A model generated the notes under the pieces. It was not told the DNA's origin, searched no databases, and saw nothing but the letters and a program-made list of their open reading frames with translations. From Bradyrhizobium sp. AZCC 2262 (GTDB taxonomy: Bacteria; Pseudomonadota; Alphaproteobacteria; Rhizobiales; Xanthobacteraceae), in assembly GCF_036924535.1 (NCBI RefSeq), contig NZ_JAZHRT010000001.1, positions 3,162,001 to 3,226,000 on the forward strand: DNA of 64,000 nt. The letters run 5' to 3'. The position numbers were made by a program, and so were the translations under genes. Shown one piece after another: positions 7,644 through 15,798 of this stretch; positions within the stretch are counted from its first letter, which is position 1, and each line of letters starts with the position of its first letter.

Positions 7644-7844
7644 CTAGGCGCGCTTTCGCCGCGCGAAAAACCATGCGGTGAGGGCGACAGGTGCGCCGAG
7701 CGCGAGCCAGGAAAAGTAACGGCCGGGACCTGCGGACAACAGCGCGCTCAGCAGCCCCGCAATCGCGAGAACGCCGAGCAGGAGCGGGCCACCATACACG
7801 GTCGACCAATTGCCAGTCGATCGGGATTTGCGTGCGGCGGTCAT
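7644..7844 (-). CDS. Small inner-membrane protein of the iron-uptake unit
   Basis: 66 residues from the ATG at 7844, which overlaps the stop of the PepSY gene as ATGA (7841-7844), so translation is likely coupled. Two hydrophobic segments, about 18-38 and 42-60, end in a basic tail (FARRKRA). DUF3649- or DUF3325-like small membrane proteins often sit next to PepSY/TonB iron genes, but the sequence itself does not allow a firm family call. Confidence 0.7.
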   Translation of the reverse strand: MTAARKSRSTGNWSTVYGGPLLLGVLAIAGLLSALLSAGPGRYFSWLALGAPVALTAWFFARRKRA

Positions 7845-8974
7845 TCGGACGGCTGCAACAAGGGCTGCCCCGCGATGGCGTGGCTGCGATGCTTGCGGCG
7901 TTTGACGACCCATAGATAGAGCCCGCTGCCGATCACGATGATGGTCATGACATCGAGCAGCGCCCAGATGATCTTCAGCGGCATGCCGCCATAGTCGCCG
8001 AAATGCAGCGGCTGCGAAACCAGCAGCGCCTTGAGATAGACGGGAAGGTCGCGCGCATCGGACACTTCTCCGGTCTCGCCATCCAGCAGCACCGGCTTGA
8101 GCAGCCGCGACGTCAGCGGCGTGTCGCCGCGCATGAAGACAGCGAAGTGATGCGAACTCGTAAAGGGCGTGCCTGGAAAGGCGACGAACGAGACATTCAT
8201 CCCGGGCGCGGTGTTCCGGGCTTTCTCGAGCGTGGCGTCAAGCGAGGCGAGGTGCACCGGCGGCGGCTTGCCGGCATAGGGCTTGACCATGTCGGCGAGT
8301 TCGGTGGCTTTCCACTGGCTCAGCATCACCTCGGCGAGCGTATTGATGACGCCGGTAGCGCCGACCACCAGCGCCCAGGCGATGGTGATGGCGCCAAGGA
8401 GATTGTGCCAGTCGAACCAGGCAATGCGCCGCGACTTGTCCCTCAGCGTGCCAAAGCTCAGACGGCGCGTGAACGGCCAGTACAGCACGACGCCGGAGAC
8501 GATCGCGATCAGGAACAGAAAACCCATCGCGCCGAGGAACAGCTTGCCGGGTTGGCCCGCAAACATATCGACGTGGAGTTTTAGGAATATCAGCATCGGG
8601 CCGCCACCGACCGAGCCGAGTGGCTTGGCGGTGTGTGCGTCGTACGCCCTGAGCGTCGCCGCGTCCGGGTCGCCGTCGACCTTGTTGTTGGTGAAGGCGA
8701 TCACCGTGTTTGGTTCGTCCTTGTCCCACAAAATGTATTGCAGCACCCGGCCGGCATCGTGCGCGAGCGCCGTGCGGGCGATCTCGTCGATGCTCCGCTT
8801 CACCGCGCCAGGCTGGGCAAGCTCGGGTTTCGGATCGTAGCCGAGCAGTTCGTCGATCTCATGATGGAAGATCAGCGGCAGGCCAGTGACGCACAGCAGC
8901 AGCAGGAACAGCGTCGATATCAGGCTGCTCCAGGTATGAACCACCGACCAGATGCGAACGGTTCTGGCTTTCAG
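7841..8974 (-). CDS. PepSY-associated TM protein (siderophore/iron reductase type)
   Basis: 377 residues if started at CTG 8974 (chosen because a perfect AGGAGG lies five bases upstream and the extra residues LKARTVRIWSVVHTWSS are the family's normal N-terminus); GTG at 8944 would remove ten residues and has no ribosome site. Four membrane segments: about 18-38, 140-165, 190-215 and 335-360. The first ends in GLPLIFHHEID, with the paired histidines usual in this family. Such proteins sit in the inner membrane next to TonB-dependent siderophore receptors and are thought to help reduce or release iron. It lies 27 bases downstream of the receptor gene. Confidence 0.88.
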   Translation of the reverse strand: MKARTVRIWSVVHTWSSLISTLFLLLLCVTGLPLIFHHEIDELLGYDPKPELAQPGAVKRSIDEIARTALAHDAGRVLQYILWDKDEPNTVIAFTNNKVDGDPDAATLRAYDAHTAKPLGSVGGGPMLIFLKLHVDMFAGQPGKLFLGAMGFLFLIAIVSGVVLYWPFTRRLSFGTLRDKSRRIAWFDWHNLLGAITIAWALVVGATGVINTLAEVMLSQWKATELADMVKPYAGKPPPVHLASLDATLEKARNTAPGMNVSFVAFPGTPFTSSHHFAVFMRGDTPLTSRLLKPVLLDGETGEVSDARDLPVYLKALLVSQPLHFGDYGGMPLKIIWALLDVMTIIVIGSGLYLWVVKRRKHRSHAIAGQPLLQPSE

Positions 8975-8985
8975 CGAGGCCTCCT
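8972..8985 (-). promoter_or_regulatory. Ribosome site deciding a CTG start
   Basis: On the minus strand AGGAGG (8985-8980) is followed by CCTCG and CTG (8974-8972). An in-frame TAG at 8986-8984 closes the frame directly upstream, so no other start can use this site. Confidence 0.7.
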
Positions 8986-9001
8986 ACCGATTACGCCCGC
9001 G

Positions 9002-11353
9002 CTACCACTTGTATGCGAGGCTCGCCGTCACGCGGCGCCGGTCACCATAAAAGCACGACGTATCCGACGCACAGCTTGCGACATAGATCGTGTCGGCGAT
9101 GTTGATGACGTTCAGCGCCGCACGCCAGTTTTGCCATTCGTAGTGGACCGCCGCGTCGCCAAGCACCACAGACGGAACCACCAGCGTGTTCGCGATATCG
9201 GCAAAGGATTTTCCGACATAGCGCACGCCGCCGCCAAAGCCAAAGCCTCGCAGCGGTCCCTCCTGGAATGTGTAGTCAGCCCAGAGCGATCCTGTCTGCT
9301 GCGGCGTGTTGGTCGGCGTCAGGCCTATCAAGGCCGGATTTGCGTCCTTGCTGGTGAAGAGATCGTAGGTGGTGAACGCGCCAACCATCTTCAGACCCGG
9401 CGCGAGATTGGCCACGGCCTCGAGTTCCAGGCCGCGCGAGGTCACCTCGCCGGTCTGGTTCTGCAGCGTAGGCAGGATGACCGGGACCGTCGTCGGCACG
9501 TTTTGCCGCTTCAGGTCGAACACGGCGATGCTGAAATGGCCGTCGAAACCGGCAGGCTGGTACTTCAATCCGATCTCGGCCTGCTCGCCGGTTTCGGGCA
9601 GGAACAGCTGGTTCGACGCGTTGAGACCGATGATCGGATTATAGCTGGTCGCATAGGCGACATAGGGCGCGAGGCCGTTGGCGAAATTGTAGATCAGGCC
9701 GGCGCGTCCGCTGAACTTGCTGTCTTCGCGATTGTACAACGTGGCCCCGCTCGGACGATCGCCCTGGCTGGTCGAGACCCAGTCATTGCGGCCGCTCAAC
9801 ACCAGTGTGAAGCCGCCGAACTTGATCTGGTCTTGGATGTAGGTGCCGAGTTGATTCTGAGTCAAAAGGAAATTGCGGAATGGCGCGGAGCCGGTGAACG
9901 GTATGTCGCCGACGCCATAAACCGGATTGAACGCGTTGATCGAGGGAACAGTACCAAAGGCGAAGATCTGATAATCATCGATCCGATAGTTTTTCAGATC
10001 TAGGCCGAACAGCATCGTGTGCTGTACCGGGCCGGTATCGAAACGATACTCCAGCTGGTTGTCCAGATTGCCTTGGTTGGCGGTGTTTTTTGCGTACCAG
10101 TTGTAGCGGCCGATGTCGCCGGTAGCGAGGGTGGTATAGTTGTTGCCGATGAAACCGCGATAGGTGAGGTCGACATGGGCATAGCGGGCGTTCTGCCGGA
10201 ACGTGAGGCTGTCGGTGAGATTGCGCTCGAACTGATAGCCGAGCATCTCCTGTTCCCGCGTGAACTTGTCGACGCTGGGGTCGCCCACGAACAATTTTGT
10301 CGGGATGCGGCCGAACGGGGCGTTAATGACCGTTCCCGTATAGGGTAGGAAGTTGATGCCGCGGGTATCGGTCTTCGAGGCTGACGCCAGCACGGTGAAC
10401 GTGGTGTCCGCATCCGGCTTGTAGGTAACGGACGGCGCGATGAAATAGTTGTTGTCGGGCGTGAAATCGACCTGGGTGCCGCCGTTCTGAACCTGCCCGA
10501 CCACGCGGTAGAACAACTGGCCGTTTCCGGGGGCGGTCGCGACCGGGCCGCCGAGATCGAACGACAGATAGGCGTTGCCGAAATTGTTTACGCCGGTTTC
10601 GATATAGCGGATCGGCTCTGCCGGCGGCAGCTTGCTCACGGCATTGACGATGCCGCTCGGGCTTGAGCCGCCATACAACACGGCCGAGGGACCGCGCAGC
10701 ACCTCGACGCGGGCGAGGTTGAACGGGTGCAGCTTCCAGCTTGCATAGGACGTGTAGAATAGCTGGAGACCGTCCAGGAACAGTCCGATATCGTCGGACT
10801 TGAAGCCGCGGATCAGGAACCAGTCGTTACGCGTGTCTGCGCCGAATGTTCCGGCGACAACGCCTGGCGTGTAGCGCAGGACCTCGTCGAACTTTCCGGG
10901 CTTCTGGTCGCGAATCTGTTCGCTGCCGATCACCGACAGCGACTGCGGCGTCTCCATGATCGGCGTATTGGTCTTGGTGCCCGCCATCGAGCGGCCGGCG
11001 ACGTAGCCTTGGACGGCGCCGCGCGGGTTTTCGACAACGATTGCCGGCGCCGCCTCTCGTTTCGGTTGGGGCCTTCGCGAAGCGGCCGCGCTTCGCGCCG
11101 CCGGGCGCGGGCTACGCCGCGTCGTTGCCGCGGTGCGCTTCTCAGGCGAAGTGACGACGACTGACGGGAGTGATTGCGACGCGGAGCCGGAATTCGATTG
11201 CGCGAACGAGGCCAGCGGCCACAACGCCAATACGGACACGGTCGCCGACGCGGCGACCCCCAACAAATCACGAGACTTCAAAGCGTCACCCCAACCTGCG
11301 AGCACTTGTCGCGCTTTCAGGAAACTTGGCAGCGCAACCCCAGGGGGACGCAT
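9002..11353 (-). CDS. TonB-dependent siderophore receptor
   Basis: 783 residues: a long signal peptide to about 51 (ending PLASFAQ), an Arg/Pro/Ala-rich linker to about 105, a plug domain (about 130-240) with DNWFLIRGF and the plug signature VEVLRGPSAVLYGGSSPSG, and a beta-barrel ending in ASLAYKW with the aromatic last residue usual for outer-membrane barrels. The pattern is that of the FpvA/FhuE ferrisiderophore group. No STN signalling domain is evident, so no anti-sigma link is expected. Downstream come the PepSY and small membrane genes, forming one uptake unit. An Irr-type box lies 49 bases upstream of the start. Confidence 0.95.
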   Translation of the reverse strand: MRPPGVALPSFLKARQVLAGWGDALKSRDLLGVAASATVSVLALWPLASFAQSNSGSASQSLPSVVVTSPEKRTAATTRRSPRPAARSAAASRRPQPKREAAPAIVVENPRGAVQGYVAGRSMAGTKTNTPIMETPQSLSVIGSEQIRDQKPGKFDEVLRYTPGVVAGTFGADTRNDWFLIRGFKSDDIGLFLDGLQLFYTSYASWKLHPFNLARVEVLRGPSAVLYGGSSPSGIVNAVSKLPPAEPIRYIETGVNNFGNAYLSFDLGGPVATAPGNGQLFYRVVGQVQNGGTQVDFTPDNNYFIAPSVTYKPDADTTFTVLASASKTDTRGINFLPYTGTVINAPFGRIPTKLFVGDPSVDKFTREQEMLGYQFERNLTDSLTFRQNARYAHVDLTYRGFIGNNYTTLATGDIGRYNWYAKNTANQGNLDNQLEYRFDTGPVQHTMLFGLDLKNYRIDDYQIFAFGTVPSINAFNPVYGVGDIPFTGSAPFRNFLLTQNQLGTYIQDQIKFGGFTLVLSGRNDWVSTSQGDRPSGATLYNREDSKFSGRAGLIYNFANGLAPYVAYATSYNPIIGLNASNQLFLPETGEQAEIGLKYQPAGFDGHFSIAVFDLKRQNVPTTVPVILPTLQNQTGEVTSRGLELEAVANLAPGLKMVGAFTTYDLFTSKDANPALIGLTPTNTPQQTGSLWADYTFQEGPLRGFGFGGGVRYVGKSFADIANTLVVPSVVLGDAAVHYEWQNWRAALNVINIADTIYVASCASDTSCFYGDRRRVTASLAYKW

Positions 11354-11401
11354 AACGCGAGGGACGTTGATTCCTCTAATGGAAAGGTTCTTAGAGTCGC
11401 T

Positions 11402-11418
11402 CTTAGAAAATTTCTAAA
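11402..11418 (-). promoter_or_regulatory. Iron control element (Irr/ICE box)
   Basis: CTTAGAAAATTTCTAAA contains the perfect inverted repeat TTAGAA-N3-TTCTAA and differs from the Bradyrhizobium ICE consensus (TTTAGAA-N3-TTCTAAA) at one outer base. It lies just upstream of the TonB receptor start, where Irr binding is known to control iron genes in B. japonicum. Confidence 0.8.
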
Positions 11419-11601
11419 AATTGGTGCGGAAAATTGCCCCACGCTGCAACACACGCGTTAGCTGAAGGGCCGGAGCATCACCGCGATATCGGTTCCCTGA
11501 TGATCCGCTCGTCGTCAAAAGCATTGCGCCTCCCCATCAGGCTAGTTCCCGAACGCAATCAGAACTCCCAGATTGGATCAAACAATCCAGGAGTTCCTGC
11601 C

Positions 11602-12477
11602 ATGACCGACCCGAGCGCAACCATCCTTTCCTCGTTCTCCTCTGCCCTTGCCGAACTCGTCGCCCGAACAAAGCCCGCGATCGTCTCGGTGCATTCGCGC
11701 CGCTTGCGGGCCTCGGGCTTCGTCTGGAAGCCCGGCCTGATCGTGACGGCCGACGAGGCATTGGCCGACGAGGGCGAGGTCTCCATCAAACTTGCCGACG
11801 GAACGACGCGGCCGGCCAGTATCGCGGGACGCGATCACACGACGGACATCGCGCTGCTGCGATTCGAGGACAAGAACATTGTGCCGGTCGCGCTCTCATC
11901 CGTCGTTCCGGAACTCGGCTCGCTGTCGGTCGTGGTCGCCGCCGAGCACGGCGTTCCCACCGCGGCGCTGGGTACGGTATCGCTGGTTGGCGGCCGCTGG
12001 CGAAGCCTGCGCGGTGGTGAGATAGACGCCCGGATCGAGCTCGGCGTGCGGCTGCGGCATAGCCACGAGGGCGGCCTCGCGCTCACCGCCTCCGGTGAAG
12101 TGATCGGTATGGCTGTTGAGGGGGTGCGACGTGTTCTTGTCATTCCCAGCGCGACAATCGGCCGGATCGCAGGAAGGCTTGAAACCCATGGCCGGATCGC
12201 GCGGGGCTATCTCGGGGTGGGGCTGCAGCCCGTCAAGCTTGACGATGGCATCGGCGCGATGGTGATGAGTCTCGATAAGTCGGGCCCTTCGGCCGCCGCC
12301 GGCATCCGGCAAGGCGATATTATCGTCGCCTGGAACGGCGAGAAGCTCTCCGGCGTGCGCGCATTGTTACGGGCGCTCGGACCAGACAGCGTCGGCTCGG
12401 TCGTTGACGTCACAATTCGGCGCGGTGGCGAACCGGTGCGGGTCAAGCTCACGATCGGCGAAAGGGCGGACGCGTGA
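11602..12477 (+). CDS. HtrA-like protein with PDZ domain, catalytic residues apparently lost
   Basis: 291 residues; ATG 11602 follows CCAGGAGTTCCTGCC. A trypsin-like barrel (about 15-190) is followed by a PDZ domain (about 200-286, GYLGVGLQPV...GIRQGDIIVAWNG). At the place of the catalytic histidine (usually TNAHVV) it has TADEAL (49-54); Asp82 in TDIALLR is kept; where GNSGGPL is expected it has SHEGGLAL (154-161), so the serine is Glu. It is thus probably a protease-like binding protein rather than an enzyme. No signal peptide, so cytosolic. The LuxR-type gene overlaps its stop by four bases (GTGA). Confidence 0.85.
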   Translation: MTDPSATILSSFSSALAELVARTKPAIVSVHSRRLRASGFVWKPGLIVTADEALADEGEVSIKLADGTTRPASIAGRDHTTDIALLRFEDKNIVPVALSSVVPELGSLSVVVAAEHGVPTAALGTVSLVGGRWRSLRGGEIDARIELGVRLRHSHEGGLALTASGEVIGMAVEGVRRVLVIPSATIGRIAGRLETHGRIARGYLGVGLQPVKLDDGIGAMVMSLDKSGPSAAAGIRQGDIIVAWNGEKLSGVRALLRALGPDSVGSVVDVTIRRGGEPVRVKLTIGERADA

Positions 12478-12851
12478 GCGAGGAAGCTTCACAAGTTGTC
12501 GTGGTCGCCATCGAGATTACCGATCCCGTGCTGGCGGACCGGCTCGCATCGTTGCTCGGCGGCGTCGCCGGTATCCGTCTGGCGACACCGGGGGAGGCAG
12601 CCGCGGTGGCGCTCGTGTCACGTGAGGCGCAAGCCGCCCTCGAACCTGACGACATCGAGCTAACGCCGCGCGAACGCGACGTGCTGGTGCTGATGGCCGA
12701 AGGCGCCTCGAACAAGGCTATTGCGAGACAGCTTGGAATATCCGTGCACACGGCCAAATTCCACGTCGGATCACTGCTCGACAAGCTCGACGCCACCGGC
12801 CGCACCGACGCCGTGGCACACGCCGCGCGACGGGGCGTGATCCACCTGTAA
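12474..12851 (+). CDS. LuxR-type response-regulator-like protein with shortened receiver
   Basis: 125 residues. The C-terminal 65 are a complete LuxR helix-turn-helix: ELTPRERDVLVLMAEGASNK then IARQLGISVHTAKFHVGSLL. The N-terminal 60 look like a receiver cut short: there is no acidic pocket or phosphorylatable Asp where one would be expected, only VVVVAIEITDPVLADRLASL and a short hydrophobic strand. It should bind DNA without normal phosphorylation control. Start GTG 12474 overlaps the upstream stop, so it is made together with the HtrA-like protein, which may act as its sensor or partner (inference). Confidence 0.88.
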   Translation: MSEEASQVVVVAIEITDPVLADRLASLLGGVAGIRLATPGEAAAVALVSREAQAALEPDDIELTPRERDVLVLMAEGASNKAIARQLGISVHTAKFHVGSLLDKLDATGRTDAVAHAARRGVIHL

Positions 12852-13011
12852 CGCCGCGCGCCCGGTGGCGAGCCAGCGGTTGCCGACGTCTTGGTATATA
12901 GTCCTAGAGGTGGGCGGATATCTGCTTCGGGAGTGCGGTCCGGAACCGCTTCCACTGGCGCGCCAGATGTCCTAAGCAGCGGCCGAAACGATTTCCCCCT
13001 TTCAGGCCCCA

Positions 13012-14634
13012 ATGATCCGTCTCGATAACGTCAGCAAGCAAGTCGGCCACCAGATCCTCTTCATCGAAGCCTCCGCGGCCCTCCAGAAGGGCGAAAAGAT
13101 CGGTCTCGTCGGCCCGAACGGGGCCGGCAAGACCACGCTTTTCCGGATGATCTCGGGGCAGGAACTGCCCGACGAAGGTCAGGTCTCCCTCGATCGCGGC
13201 ATTACCATTGGCTATTTCAGCCAGGACGTCGGCGAGATGTCGGGCCGCAGCGCGGTGGCCGAGGTCATGGACGGCGCGGGGCCCGTGAGCGTCGTGGCGG
13301 GCGAATTGAGGGACCTCGAGGCCGCGATGGCCGATCCTGATCGTGCCGATGAGATGGAGGAGATCATCGCGCGCTATGGCGAGGTGCAGCACCGCTTTGA
13401 GGAGCTCGACGGCTATGCCCTCGATGGCCGGGCGCGCGAGGCGCTGTCGGGCCTTGGCTTCAGCCAGGAAATGATGGAAGGCGATGTCGGCGCACTGTCG
13501 GGCGGCTGGAAGATGCGGGTCGCTCTGGCGCGCATTCTCCTGATGCGCCCGGACGTGATGCTGCTGGACGAGCCGAGCAACCATCTCGACCTGGAAAGCC
13601 TGATCTGGCTGGAACAGTTCCTGAAGGGATACGAAGGCGCGCTCTTGATGACCTCGCATGACCGCGAATTCATCAACCGCATCATCAACAAGGTCGTCGA
13701 GATCGACGGCGGCACGCTCTCGACCTATTCCGGCAATTACGAATTCTACGAGCAGCAGCGCGCGCTGAACGAAAAGCAGCAGCAAGCCCAGTTCGAGCGC
13801 CAGCAAGCGATGCTGGCCAAGGAAATCAAGTTCATCGAACGCTTCAAGGCGCGCGCCTCGCATGCCGCCCAGGTGCAGAGCCGGGTCAAGAAGCTCGACA
13901 AGATCGAGCGCGTCGAGCCGCCGAAGCGCCGCCAGACGGTGGCATTCGGGTTCCTGCCGGCGCCGCGCTCGGGTGAGGACGTCGTCAGCCTGAAGAACGT
14001 CCACAAGGGCTATGGCAGCCGCGCCATCTATCGGGGGCTCGATTTCATGATCCGCCGCAAGGAGCGGTGGTGCGTGATGGGCGTCAACGGCGCCGGCAAG
14101 TCGACGCTGCTGAAGCTGGTCGCTGGCTCGACCGAGCCCGATGACGGCACCGTGGCGATCGGCAGCAGCGTCAAGATGGGCTACTTCGCCCAGCACGCCA
14201 TGGACCTGCTCGACGGCGAACGCACGGTGTTCCAGTGGCTGGAGGATTCGTTTCCGCAGGCGGGACAAGGCTCGCTCCGCGCGCTCGCCGGCTGCTTCGG
14301 TTTTTCCGGCGATGACGTCGAGAAAAAATGCCGGGTGCTCTCGGGCGGCGAGAAGGCGCGGCTGGTGATGGCAAAAATGCTCTATGACCCGCCGAATTTC
14401 CTGGTGCTGGACGAGCCGACCAACCATCTGGACCTCGCGACCAAGGAAATGCTGATCAACGCGCTGTCCGAGTTCGAGGGCACCATGCTGTTCGTCTCCC
14501 ACGACCGGCATTTTCTGGCCGCGCTCTCCAATCGCTTGCTCGAGTTGACGCCGGAAGGCCCTCATCTGTACGGCGGCGGCTACACCGAATATGTCGCGCG
14601 CACCGGACAGGAAGCGCCGGGGTTGCGGTCGTAG
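13012..14634 (+). CDS. ABC-F family ATPase
   Basis: 540 residues with two ABC ATPase halves and no membrane segments. Half one: Walker A GPNGAGKTT (about 38-46), signature LSGGWKMRVALARIL, Walker B VMLLDEPSNHLDL. A charged linker (EKQQQAQFERQQAM, about 260-300) joins to half two: Walker A GVNGAGKST, signature LSGGEKARLVMAKML, Walker B FLVLDEPTNHLDL. ABC-F proteins act on the ribosome; by its short tail it resembles the YbiT/EttA branch more than Uup, which has a coiled-coil end. The last codon overlaps the REP-like repeat that follows. Confidence 0.93.
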   Translation: MIRLDNVSKQVGHQILFIEASAALQKGEKIGLVGPNGAGKTTLFRMISGQELPDEGQVSLDRGITIGYFSQDVGEMSGRSAVAEVMDGAGPVSVVAGELRDLEAAMADPDRADEMEEIIARYGEVQHRFEELDGYALDGRAREALSGLGFSQEMMEGDVGALSGGWKMRVALARILLMRPDVMLLDEPSNHLDLESLIWLEQFLKGYEGALLMTSHDREFINRIINKVVEIDGGTLSTYSGNYEFYEQQRALNEKQQQAQFERQQAMLAKEIKFIERFKARASHAAQVQSRVKKLDKIERVEPPKRRQTVAFGFLPAPRSGEDVVSLKNVHKGYGSRAIYRGLDFMIRRKERWCVMGVNGAGKSTLLKLVAGSTEPDDGTVAIGSSVKMGYFAQHAMDLLDGERTVFQWLEDSFPQAGQGSLRALAGCFGFSGDDVEKKCRVLSGGEKARLVMAKMLYDPPNFLVLDEPTNHLDLATKEMLINALSEFEGTMLFVSHDRHFLAALSNRLLELTPEGPHLYGGGYTEYVARTGQEAPGLRS

Positions 14635-14716
14635 CCCGGATGGAGCGAAGCGCAATCCGGGAACAGTTTAGGCCAACGGAGGAGTCCCGGATTGCGCTTC
14701 GCTCCATCCGGGCTAC
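14631..14716. repeat. REP-like palindrome, family A
   Basis: A perfect 32-base inverted repeat: arms at 14631-14662 (starting GTAGCCCGGATGGAGCGAAG) and 14685-14716, with a 22-base loop. The same element occurs at 29764 and 43053 and in degenerate form elsewhere. Its left arm carries the stop codon of the ABC-F gene; the convergent phosphodiesterase gene ends 4 bases beyond the right arm. Confidence 0.9.
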
Positions 14717-14719
14717 AAA

Positions 14720-15691
14720 CTATTTGCGTGCGAGTGGGGCGATGGCCTCGATCTCATTGGTCCAGATGCCGCCGGAATAGTTTTGCGGCAGCCGTGCAAA
14801 TTGCTCAGGTGTATCTATCCCGGTCGAGAACTCGCCGCCGCTATAGCGGCCGAGCACGAAGACCTCGCTGTTGGCGGCTTTCATGCGGTTGAGGAAACGG
14901 TCGGGCCAGCCCCAGAGCCACGGAGCAACGTTGATCGGCAGCATCACCATCGCGTTGGTGCAGGCTTTCGGTACCACGCCGCTCCAGCCGTAGCCGATGT
15001 AGCGGAGGAGGCAGCTCTTGATGGTCGAGCGCGAGATCGTTCGGACTTCGGGCGTCTGCTGGCGCACGATGTCGACCGGCTCGTCGCCGCCATAGACCAT
15101 GATCTGCGCCCGGCGTTCGGCGGGAAGCTTGTTCAATACGGCCGCGAGCTTCTCTCCCTCGGAAGGGTCGCGGCTCTTTACATTGATCAATAGCCGCTGT
15201 TCCGGAAAGGCCGCCAGCACCTCGGTGAGCGTCGGCATCAAGCCAATGCCCTTGCCGCGAAAGGGAAAGGTTTTGCCACCGTCGGCGGTATAGCCATGGC
15301 CAATGTCGAGCTTCTTCAAATAGGCCATGGAGTGCTCGCGCGTGACCCCGTGGCCATCGGTGCGGCAATCCAGCGTCCAGTCGTGAAACACCGCGAATTC
15401 ACCGTCGGTGGTGGGGTGAATGTCGAGCTCGACGATATCGGCGCCCGCCGCGAAGCCGGCCCGCATCGAGTCGATTGTATTCTCAAGGTACTCGTGCGTC
15501 GGTGGCAACATCCGCGCCGCCGTGCAGGTGTCATTCTTCAGGTCGCGTTCGTCAAAGCGCTGCGCCATTCCGCGATGGGCGAGCAGGACAGCTTGGCCGT
15601 CGTGATGCCTGGCGAGAAGATTGGTGTTGTTGAGGTAGATTGCGGCCGCGAGAACGGCGATTGCCGCGGCGTATTTGAGTTTCTTGTTCAA
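14720..15691 (-). CDS. Glycerophosphodiester phosphodiesterase family protein
   Basis: 323 residues with an N-terminal membrane anchor or uncleaved signal (about 6-22). GDPD active-site pieces are present: LAHRGM (His39, Arg40), LENT (Glu70-Asn71), ELDIH (Glu88, Asp90) and FHDWTLDC (His103). The family hydrolyses glycerophosphodiesters to glycerol-3-phosphate and an alcohol. An insertion with cysteines (NDTCTAARMLPP, about 53-64) between His39 and Glu70 is longer than in the usual cytosolic enzyme. Likely faces the periplasm. Stands alone. Confidence 0.88.
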   Translation of the reverse strand: MNKKLKYAAAIAVLAAAIYLNNTNLLARHHDGQAVLLAHRGMAQRFDERDLKNDTCTAARMLPPTHEYLENTIDSMRAGFAAGADIVELDIHPTTDGEFAVFHDWTLDCRTDGHGVTREHSMAYLKKLDIGHGYTADGGKTFPFRGKGIGLMPTLTEVLAAFPEQRLLINVKSRDPSEGEKLAAVLNKLPAERRAQIMVYGGDEPVDIVRQQTPEVRTISRSTIKSCLLRYIGYGWSGVVPKACTNAMVMLPINVAPWLWGWPDRFLNRMKAANSEVFVLGRYSGGEFSTGIDTPEQFARLPQNYSGGIWTNEIEAIAPLARK

Positions 15692-15798
15692 GGACTGCCC
15701 CCACGTAGAGGACGCATTCGCTAGGCAGCATTTCTGTTCGATTTGCGGCGGGGGGCAGGGGAAGGCCGAAACGATGGCGGTGACGTCCTTCCGTGCCG

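Noticed and set aside
8633..10003. 456-codon plus-strand frame across the PepSY and TonB genes
   Set aside because: Spans two real genes and their spacer on the opposite strand.
12904..14655. 583-codon frame opposite the ABC-F gene
   Set aside because: Antisense of a gene with full ABC motifs; no family resemblance.
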